From Paenarthrobacter nitroguajacolicus (lineage in GTDB: Bacteria > Actinomycetota > Actinomycetes > Actinomycetales > Micrococcaceae): a DNA stretch of 64,000 nt. The notes under the pieces are model-generated. The model did no database searches. It was not told the origin of the DNA and saw only the letters and a list, made by a program, of their open reading frames with translations. The stretch lies in NCBI RefSeq assembly GCF_007786235.1, contig NZ_VNFK01000020.1, forward strand, positions 34,572-98,571, read 5' to 3'. Shown piece by piece: positions 58,522 through 64,000 of this stretch (its first letter is position 1; every line of letters starts with the position of its first letter). Made by a program: the position numbers and the translations under genes.

Positions 58522-59553
58522 TCACTTCGCATTCGTGGGGTCGGAAGGTTCACCGTCCCGGGGACTTTCAACATCCCGCGGACTGGGCAAGGGAGCCGGC
58601 GACAGGGTCCGGATCACGGGGATGGGACCAGTGTGGACTTCGCCGCTCCGGGGGGCCGGGCCACGCCAGCCGTGGATGGGGAGCTCGAATTTGCGGACGA
58701 GTCGGGCCGAGAACGGCGTTTTGTGGGTCCGGGCGAGCCGCACCGGAGTTGCCGAGCGTGTCACTTCAACACGGGCACCGGGCGGGAGGTCCACCGACCG
58801 CCGCCCATCGCACCACAGCACCCCCAGGGCGTCCGTCCGGTTCATGATCTCGACGGCCAGCTTGGAGCGCGGCGATACCACCAGCGGTTTGGCAAAGAGG
58901 GCATGCGCACTGATGGGAACAATGACCAGGGCCTCTACCTCGGGCCACACCACGGGTCCGCCCGATGAAAAAGCGTAGGCTGTGGAACCGGTGGGGGTAG
59001 CCATCACCACGCCATCGCAGCCAAAGGACGTCAGTGGACGTTCATCCACTTCGGTGACGACCTCCAGCATCCGCTCCCGGTTGGCCTTCTCAATGGCTGC
59101 CTCATTCAAAGCCCACGTATGCCAGATCTTTTGACCTTTGATCCACACCTGGACATCGATAGTCATGCGTTCTTCCACCGTGTACTGGCGGCTCGCGATC
59201 CACTCCACCGTCTGGGCGAGGTCAGCCCGTTCGCTTTCGGCCAGGAAACCCACATGTCCCAGGTTCACACCCAGCAGCGGGACATCCACTTCACGGACCA
59301 GTTCGGCCGCGCGCAGGATGGTTCCGTCGCCGCCCAGGACCATGACCAACTCCACGTCCTCCAGGCTGACGTGGTCGTTGAGAATCTCGATCGGCGTATC
59401 CAAGGCACCGAAGAACCGCTCGATATCGGCAAGTTCTGATTTCTGCAGCACGGGAACCAGGCCTGAAGAGTGCAGTTGCGTACAGGCATCCCATGCTGCG
59501 CGTAGCGATTCCTCCCGCCCTGTGTGGGCAAGGACCAGTACACGCCTGCTCAT
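58522..59553 (-). CDS. nadK: NAD kinase
   Basis: NadK phosphorylates NAD to NADP. The 343-residue protein has GGDGTILRAAELV (74-86) with the catalytic aspartate in GGDG, the NE/D motif in WALNEAAIEKANRE, and GDGVVMATPTGSTAYAFSSGG, the second nucleotide-binding stretch. The C-terminal 40 residues, ending ESPRDGEPSDPTNAK, form an acidic tail. It lies between tlyA and recN in the order tlyA-nadK-recN that is common in gram-positive genomes. Confidence 0.96.
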   Translation of the reverse strand: MSRRVLVLAHTGREESLRAAWDACTQLHSSGLVPVLQKSELADIERFFGALDTPIEILNDHVSLEDVELVMVLGGDGTILRAAELVREVDVPLLGVNLGHVGFLAESERADLAQTVEWIASRQYTVEERMTIDVQVWIKGQKIWHTWALNEAAIEKANRERMLEVVTEVDERPLTSFGCDGVVMATPTGSTAYAFSSGGPVVWPEVEALVIVPISAHALFAKPLVVSPRSKLAVEIMNRTDALGVLWCDGRRSVDLPPGARVEVTRSATPVRLARTHKTPFSARLVRKFELPIHGWRGPAPRSGEVHTGPIPVIRTLSPAPLPSPRDVESPRDGEPSDPTNAK

Positions 59554-59566
59554 CGGGTTCTGCTTT

Positions 59567-60379
59567 CTAGTGGTTTGGCCAGAGTTTCTTGATCAACGCA
59601 GCAACGTGCTCGTCCCGCTCTTCGATCTTAGGCAACTCCGCGGACATCCTGCGCTTCATCCACAGGAAGTATTCAACATTTCCGTCTTGACCCGGGAGCG
59701 GGCTGGCCGCCACGTCCTGTAGATCCAGCCCCGCATCCACTGCTGCGCGGGCCACCTGGGCAACCGCACGGCGTCGTTCATTCTCCGACGACACCACGCC
59801 CGTCCGGCTCAGCCGCTCCTTGCCCACTTCGAACTGGGGTTTGACCATGAGGACAAGGTCACCACCAGGCTCGGTGCAGTACGCCAAGGGCCCCACTACC
59901 AGCGTCAGTGAAATAAAAGACAGGTCCGCGACGGTCAATGCAGCCGTGCCGCCGATCTGTTCCGGGCTCATGTACCGGACGTTGAGACCTTCATGGACGT
60001 CCACGCGTGAATCGTCCCGAAGGTGCGGCACCAACTGTCCATGCCCGACGTCGACTGCCACCACGTGCGCCGCACCTTGCCGAAGCAGCACGTCAGTGAA
60101 ACCGCCGGTGGAGGCACCGGCGTCGAGACACCGCCTTCCGGCGACCACGACGGCGGGAAAGGCTTCCAGCGCACCGGCGAGTTTATGTCCGGCACGGCTG
60201 ACGTAGATGTCCTCCAAGTGGGCTTGGACCGTGAGCTCCGTATCGGGGTCCACCTGGTGGGCAGCCTTGCCGAGGACGTGGCCCTCGGAACTGACCTTGC
60301 CATCACTGATGAGTTTGGCCGCGTGGGTACGGGACCTCGCCAACCCGCGGGTGACGAGTTCCTGATCGAGTCGTGCCAT
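59567..60379 (-). CDS. tlyA: TlyA-family rRNA (cytidine-2'-O)-methyltransferase
   Basis: TlyA methylates ribose of rRNA cytidines at the subunit interface. The 270-residue protein has an N-terminal S4 domain (ARLDQELVTRGLARSRTHAAKLISDGKV) and then a SAM-dependent FtsJ-like fold, with CLDAGASTGGFTDVLLRQGA and VVAVDVGHGQLVPHLR. VADLSFISLTLV and LVLMVKPQFEVGKERL follow. In mycobacteria, loss of tlyA gives capreomycin resistance. It lies 13 bp after nadK's neighbour start and is probably in the same operon as the small gene at 60383. Confidence 0.94.
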   Translation of the reverse strand: MARLDQELVTRGLARSRTHAAKLISDGKVSSEGHVLGKAAHQVDPDTELTVQAHLEDIYVSRAGHKLAGALEAFPAVVVAGRRCLDAGASTGGFTDVLLRQGAAHVVAVDVGHGQLVPHLRDDSRVDVHEGLNVRYMSPEQIGGTAALTVADLSFISLTLVVGPLAYCTEPGGDLVLMVKPQFEVGKERLSRTGVVSSENERRRAVAQVARAAVDAGLDLQDVAASPLPGQDGNVEYFLWMKRRMSAELPKIEERDEHVAALIKKLWPNH

Positions 60380-60382
60380 CCG

Positions 60383-60640
60383 CTAGCTATCGCCTTCCGG
60401 GCTGTTGGGCCTCGGCGCGGCCGGGAGCCCCGGCTCCGCATCCAAAGCCTCCAACAGGGAGTCATGAATCCCGGCGTACAGTTCACCATGCTCGGCTACC
60501 GGGGAGTCCGGGACGCCTTCCAGCAAGCCGAGCGCCCTGTCAACAAGTGCGTCACCGGTGGGTGTGGCGTCGTCAGGCCACTGAACGTCGAGGTCGGGCC
60601 CGGGAGTCTCGGGCAGCGGAGAAGTGTTGGGCTCGGTCAT
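60383..60640 (-). CDS. small hypothetical protein next to tlyA
   Basis: An 85-residue acidic, proline-rich protein with one predicted amphipathic stretch, TGDALVDRALGLLEGVPDSPVAEHGELYAGIHDSLLEALD. Similar short proteins lie between HAD-phosphatase and tlyA genes in other actinobacteria, which supports it as a real gene. The gap to tlyA is three bases and to the HAD gene nine. Function is unknown. Confidence 0.8.
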   Translation of the reverse strand: MTEPNTSPLPETPGPDLDVQWPDDATPTGDALVDRALGLLEGVPDSPVAEHGELYAGIHDSLLEALDAEPGLPAAPRPNSPEGDS

Positions 60641-60649
60641 CGCACCAGT

Positions 60650-61636
60650 CTAGTGAGTTCGCCATTCCAGCTTCGGCGCCTGCGCTACCGACGTGTCCGG
60701 GACGGCAGCCCACCAGGCTGCACACGCGGCGCGCCACGCATCGAGGTCGTGTGCGTCACCAGTCACCGTCACCGTGCCGTTTTCAGCCACAGCTGAGGCT
60801 GCCCCGCATCGGTAGGAACCGGCGTCGCCCATGACCTCGGGATAGGGAGCATAAAGGCCCTCGAGGTCCGCCAGCAGGTAGTCGGGGCGCTCGTCGGTCC
60901 GCGCAGCCAAGATGGTGTGGGTGGTGTCAACACCGGTGAGGACTGCCGCCGTCGCAAATCCTGCGCGATTGCCACCCAGGATGTCTGTGTCCAAGCGGTC
61001 GCCAACCACCAGTGGGCGATCGGCTTTTAGCCGTTTGGCGGCCGCATGGAACAACGGCGCTTCAGGCTTGCCTGCCACCAGGGGTGTTTTACCTGTGGCT
61101 GCGGCAACGGCAGCAACGAGTGTTCCGTTGCCGGGCGCCATGCCTCGGGCCTGCGGGATGGACATGTCCGTGTTGGTTGCGAACCACATGGCTCCGCCGG
61201 CCACCACGTACGACGCCTCCGCGAGGTCCTTCCAACCGATCTCCGGGTTGAACCCCTGGACCACCGCTACAGGAGACTCTTCGGCGCTATGAACCGGCTT
61301 GAGGCCCACCAATTCGATCTCATGGGCCAATGCTGCGCTGCCAGTGATGAGGACATGCGCCCCCGCAGGCAGCATGGAAGCCAGAAGCTCCCCTGCTGCC
61401 TGGGAGGAACTGACCACTTGATGGTCCTCGGCCGGCGCACCAAGCTCACGCAGGTGCGCCGCGACCTGCGCTGGAGTCCTGGATGCGTTGTTGGTGACGT
61501 AACCCAGGCCAACGCCCACGGTTTCGAGACGCCGCAACGACTCCACAGCCCCAGGGATGGCGTGCGGTCCTGCGTAGACCACTCCATCAAGATCGGACAG
61601 GACAGCATCAAATGATGAGATCAGTGAATCAGCCAT
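60650..61636 (-). CDS. HAD-superfamily phosphatase (NagD-like, type IIA)
   Basis: The 328-residue protein from the ATG at 61636 has the HAD motif I SDLDGVVYAG with Asp15/Asp17, a cap domain with GYVTNNASRTPAQVA and GVQG-like VVQGFNPEIG, KPEAPLFHAA with the motif III lysine, and VVGDRLDTDILGGNRAG as motif IV. The type IIA cap puts it with NagD and phosphoglycolate-type phosphatases. A C-terminal part of about 65 residues after the fold is extra. Its start overlaps the end of the repetitive gene by eight bases. The substrate is not clear. Confidence 0.92.
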   Translation of the reverse strand: MADSLISSFDAVLSDLDGVVYAGPHAIPGAVESLRRLETVGVGLGYVTNNASRTPAQVAAHLRELGAPAEDHQVVSSSQAAGELLASMLPAGAHVLITGSAALAHEIELVGLKPVHSAEESPVAVVQGFNPEIGWKDLAEASYVVAGGAMWFATNTDMSIPQARGMAPGNGTLVAAVAAATGKTPLVAGKPEAPLFHAAAKRLKADRPLVVGDRLDTDILGGNRAGFATAAVLTGVDTTHTILAARTDERPDYLLADLEGLYAPYPEVMGDAGSYRCGAASAVAENGTVTVTGDAHDLDAWRAACAAWWAAVPDTSVAQAPKLEWRTH

Positions 61637-63608
61637 GCTGGGATTCGGTACCCTCGTTGTCAGCCTCTGCTGCTTCCTTGTGCTCATCCTCGTCCTCAAC
61701 GGAGTCGATGTCCGACTCAGCGTCATCCGACTCGAAGTAGTCCGACTCAGCGTCATCCAGTTCAACATCATCGTGATCAACGTCAGCCGCTGCGGCTTCC
61801 ACGATGACCGTTTCAGTTTCGGCCTTCACGACGTCGGCCTCCGGGGCAGGCTTCTGGAAGCGCGGCTTGCGTGCGGCTTCCTCGTCCTGCTCATCCCAGC
61901 CGAGGTCAAGGATCTCCGGCTCCGCAAAGTCGCCGACACCCAAAGCGTTCTCGGCTACGAGCGCCTGCCGGGCCCACTTGTCAGCTTCCTCATTGCGGCC
62001 CACAGCGCTCAGTGCCTCAGCGTACGCACGGAACAGGCGCGGGCTATACGAGAAGGCCCGGTTGATGTCCAACTGCGGGATCTCCAGCTCGCTGACAGCA
62101 GCATCCAGTTGCTTCAAGTCAGCGCGCGCCCCCGACGCCACAATCGCCAACTCCACCTTGCCCGGAGCATCAAGATCCTGGGCTTCCGGAGAGCGGACCA
62201 TGTCAAGTGCGCGGTCCGGACGGCCAAGGCCACGCTCGCAGTCAGCCATCACCGGCAGATGCACATTGGACCCACTGATGCGGCGGTACGTACGGAATTC
62301 GCGCAGGGCTTCTCCATAGTGACCGGCAGCGTAGGCGGTCAGACCCACAGCTTCACGGACGGCCGAGAGACGGCCACCGCGTCGGCTGGCAGCGAGGGCG
62401 TGCTGGAACGCCAACTCAGGCTCGATGTCAATCAAGCGGCCTGCCATGACCAGGTGCTTCGCGACCCAGCCTGCGCTCTGCTCTTCGAGGGTCTTGATCT
62501 GGTGACCCGTGGCGCGGTCGAGTTCCTTGCCTGTGACGTCTTCATCGATCTCGGGCGAACGTTCACGGTCAGGGCGGTTGGCGCTGCGGATATCCTTGGC
62601 GTTCGGCACGCGGGCCGGGCGCTCTTCCCAGGAATTGCCACGGTCGCCGCCAAAGGATCGGCGTTCACCATCGCGTGCCGGGCGGTCCTGGCGGTCTCCG
62701 AACGAGCGGCGTTCGCCGCCACGGTCCGGGCGGTCACCGAATGACTTCCGATCACCGCGGTCGTTATTGACGCGGTCGTTATTGAACGGGCGGCGGTCAT
62801 CGCTGTCTCGACGGGGACCGTCAAAGTTCCGCGGGCCGCGCTCAGGACGGTCACCGAACGAACGGCGTTCACCATCACGAGCCGGACGATCGCCGAAGGG
62901 CTTCCGGCCGCCGCGGTCGTTGTTGACGCGGTCATTGTTGAACGGGCGGCGGTCATCGCTGTCTCGACGGGGACCGTCAAAGTTCCGCGGGCCGCGCTCA
63001 GGACGGTCACCGAACGAACGGCGTTCACCATCACGAGCCGGACGATCGCGGTCACCGAACGGCTTACGATCCCCACGGTCATTGTTGAACGGACGACGCT
63101 CACCATCACGAGCCGGACGATCGCGGTCACCGAACGGCTTACGATCCCCACGGTCATTGTTGAACGGACGACGCTCACCATCACGAGCCGGACGATCGCG
63201 GTCACCGAACGGCTTACGATCCCCACGGTCATTGTTGAACGGACGACGCTCACCATCACGAGCCGGACGATCGCGGTCACCGAACGGCTTACGATCCCCA
63301 CGGTCATTGTTGAACGGACGACGCTCACCATCACGAGCCGGACGATCGCGGTCACCGAACGGCTTACGATCCCCACGGTCATTGTTGAACGGACGACGCT
63401 CACCATCACGAGCCGGACGATCGCTGCCAAAGGGGCGACGATCGCCGTCGCGTGCGGGACGGTCATTGCCGTCCCGGTTTTCCCTGGAACGGAACCCACG
63501 GGGATCTCCGCCGGAATTGTTGTTGGGGCGGTACGAACCCCGGTCGTCCCGGTTCCCGCCGAAGTTTCCGCGATTGCCGCCGCGATTGCCGCCGTTGTGC
63601 TCAGCCAT
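61629..63608 (-). CDS. Arg/Asp-rich repeat protein with TPR-like C-terminal domain
   Basis: The 659-residue protein from the ATG at 63608 (AGGAGG eight bases upstream) is highly unusual. The first 45 residues are Gly/Asn/Arg-rich (GGNRGGNRGNFGGNRDDR). Five 25-residue units, each starting DRPARDGERRPFNN and ending DRKPFGDR, follow. Two 52-residue units with FGDRPERGPRNFDG come next, and the repetitive, disordered part ends near residue 330. The C-terminal third looks like TPR helices (FQHALAASRRGGRL, GHYGEALREFRTYRRISG, DRALDMVRSPEAQDL, AYAEALSAVGRNEEADKWARQAL), then an acidic tail rich in Asp and Glu. Function is not known; low-complexity Arg-rich proteins often bind RNA. It is co-transcribed with the HAD and tlyA genes. 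Confidence 0.85.
   Translation of the reverse strand: MAEHNGGNRGGNRGNFGGNRDDRGSYRPNNNSGGDPRGFRSRENRDGNDRPARDGDRRPFGSDRPARDGERRPFNNDRGDRKPFGDRDRPARDGERRPFNNDRGDRKPFGDRDRPARDGERRPFNNDRGDRKPFGDRDRPARDGERRPFNNDRGDRKPFGDRDRPARDGERRPFNNDRGDRKPFGDRDRPARDGERRSFGDRPERGPRNFDGPRRDSDDRRPFNNDRVNNDRGGRKPFGDRPARDGERRSFGDRPERGPRNFDGPRRDSDDRRPFNNDRVNNDRGDRKSFGDRPDRGGERRSFGDRQDRPARDGERRSFGGDRGNSWEERPARVPNAKDIRSANRPDRERSPEIDEDVTGKELDRATGHQIKTLEEQSAGWVAKHLVMAGRLIDIEPELAFQHALAASRRGGRLSAVREAVGLTAYAAGHYGEALREFRTYRRISGSNVHLPVMADCERGLGRPDRALDMVRSPEAQDLDAPGKVELAIVASGARADLKQLDAAVSELEIPQLDINRAFSYSPRLFRAYAEALSAVGRNEEADKWARQALVAENALGVGDFAEPEILDLGWDEQDEEAARKPRFQKPAPEADVVKAETETVIVEAAAADVDHDDVELDDAESDYFESDDAESDIDSVEDEDEHKEAAEADNEGTESQHG
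62756..63048 (-). repeat. two 156-bp coding repeats (52 residues each)
   Basis: Two near-identical units offset by exactly 156 bp, seen for example at 62785 and 62941, encode the FGDRPERGPRNFDG repeats. Being a multiple of three, the copies keep the frame of the gene. Confidence 0.85.
63027..63423 (-). repeat. 75-bp coding tandem array, about 5.3 copies
   Basis: The sequence GGCTTACGATCCCCACGG begins at 63061, 63136, 63211, 63286 and 63361, an exact 75-bp period with practically no variation. Each unit encodes 25 residues. The near-identity at DNA level, including silent positions, shows recent expansion or gene conversion, so copy number is likely to vary among strains. Confidence 0.95.
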
Positions 63609-63864
63609 GGTGGATTCCTCCTGTTGCGAGCCGACCACTGGCGCGTGCGTAGTCGCTCATAACCCTTATTTCGTTGTCACGCCGCCGGCAGCGCGTAGCT
63701 CCCGGCTCGTATATCTTGTTCAATTCTATTCGACCCCGCCAACACCCCAGAACGCGGAGGGTGTTTTTGCGCCACCCGTGGCAAGTCTCACAACGTGGCA
63801 GTGACGCCGGAACAATCAGCCGCGGGGGGACGTTCGCTGTTCATGCCCGCCCGCTGGAACGGTG

Positions 63865-63936
63865 TTTGTTGTGTGGGTGTTATTTGTTGTGTGGGTGTTA
63901 TTTGTTGTGTGGGTGTTATTTGTTGTGTGGGTGTTA
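63865..63936. repeat. four perfect 18-bp tandem repeats
   Basis: TTTGTTGTGTGGGTGTTA occurs four times without a gap or mismatch at 63865-63936, just beyond the rRNA operon terminator. The strand is G/T-rich, and no gene crosses it. The region from 63609 to 63864 holds the leader of the repeat-protein gene and nothing else I can identify. Confidence 0.95.
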
Positions 63937-63941
63937 AAGGT

Positions 63942-63972
63942 GAAGAGCCCCGACCTGTGGTCGGGGCTCTTC
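63942..63972 (-). terminator. rRNA operon terminator
   Basis: A 14-bp perfect stem (GAAGAGCCCCGACC / GGTCGGGGCTCTTC, 3-nt loop) lies directly after the 5S rRNA end on the minus strand, followed by ACCTTTAACA. Confidence 0.9.
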
Positions 63973-63978
63973 GAATGG

Positions 63979-64000
63979 TTGTCCGGCGGTGTCCTACTCT
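63979..64000 (-). rRNA. rrf: 5S rRNA, 3' end only (cut by window edge)
   Basis: The minus strand reads AGAGTAGGACACCGCCGGAC up to about 63981, which is the standard 3' end of actinobacterial 5S rRNA. Only about 20 nt are in the window; the rest of the rRNA operon would lie beyond 64000 and is read toward lower coordinates. The exact 3' end is uncertain by a few bases. Confidence 0.85.

Noticed and set aside
63027..63423. CRISPR array
   Set aside because: Repeats are directly adjacent with no unique spacers and form part of a coding sequence; no cas genes are nearby.
62509..63804. Long open frames overlapping the repeat gene (plus strand 62509-63804 and another minus frame 62432-63499)
   Set aside because: They exist because the 75-bp units, a multiple of three, keep any frame open. 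The chosen frame has a good ribosome site, a TPR-like domain and an acidic tail; the others are only repeats.

Overview
The window is about 62% G+C (estimated by eye) and reads as a chromosomal core segment of a Micrococcaceae actinobacterium, most like Arthrobacter or Paenarthrobacter. The evidence is the gene content and order: an actinobacterial dcw cluster led by mraZ, class II DAHP synthase, PASTA kinase, FtsR/GarA-type genes and a MurE lacking the meso-DAP motif. I see no phage, insertion sequence, CRISPR array or plasmid functions. About 60 genes are supported, with one tRNA and the 3' tip of a 5S rRNA.

Layout. (1) 1-8751, minus strand: mraZ, rsmH, an FtsL-like gene, ftsI, murE, murF, mraY and murD (cut by the window edge). 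(2) 8752-11108: an unusual repeat-rich mraZ leader, a DUF3040 membrane protein and dinB. (3) 11157-21617: lipoprotein, polyprenyl synthase, Rv2175c-type regulator, LysM/transglycosylase, PASTA kinase, class II DAHP synthase, acyltransferase and two tandem esterases. This order resembles the Mycobacterium tuberculosis Rv2173-Rv2182c neighbourhood. (4) 21648-28200: ROK sugar kinase, long-chain acyl-CoA synthetase and pyruvate carboxylase. (5) 28504-35208: orphan ParA, then gcvH, a GarA-like FHA protein, ftsR, a bifunctional-nuclease-family protein and a second MerR gene (the Rv1826-Rv1830 order), an MFS/MarR pair and tRNA-Pro. (6) 35350-43312: der, acyltransferase, cmk, tyrA, rluB, scpB, scpA and parA, all minus strand and tightly packed. 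(7) 43481-53205: a metabolic block with a dicarboxylate transporter, its two-component system and a GntR-prpD-prpB-prpC methylcitrate operon. (8) 53238-61636: xerD, NUDIX, pyrG, recN, nadK, tlyA and a HAD phosphatase. (9) 61629-64000: a highly repetitive Arg/Asp-rich protein with a TPR-like C-terminus, an 18-bp tandem repeat and the end of an rRNA operon.

How the genes work together. The first third concerns envelope growth: precursor synthesis (mraY, murD-F), septal transpeptidation (ftsI), hydrolysis (LysM/SLT), lipid carrier or quinone prenyl chains, and a PASTA kinase that senses peptidoglycan. The middle third couples central carbon flux (pyc, GarA-like switch, glycine cleavage, methylcitrate cycle, C4-dicarboxylate uptake) with CRP-like promoter sites. 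The last third holds chromosome maintenance (scpAB, parA, xerD, recN) and nucleotide/NADP supply.

The most interesting signals are regulatory DNA and repeats: decamer-phased MraZ-type arrays in both orientations upstream of mraZ; a 9-bp-period ladder upstream of the LysM/transglycosylase gene; CRP-like sites at pyc and dctA/citA; a probable leaderless, self-repressing GntR promoter; and the 75-bp in-frame array in the 63-kb gene. All functional calls come from reading the translated sequences; no database search was possible.
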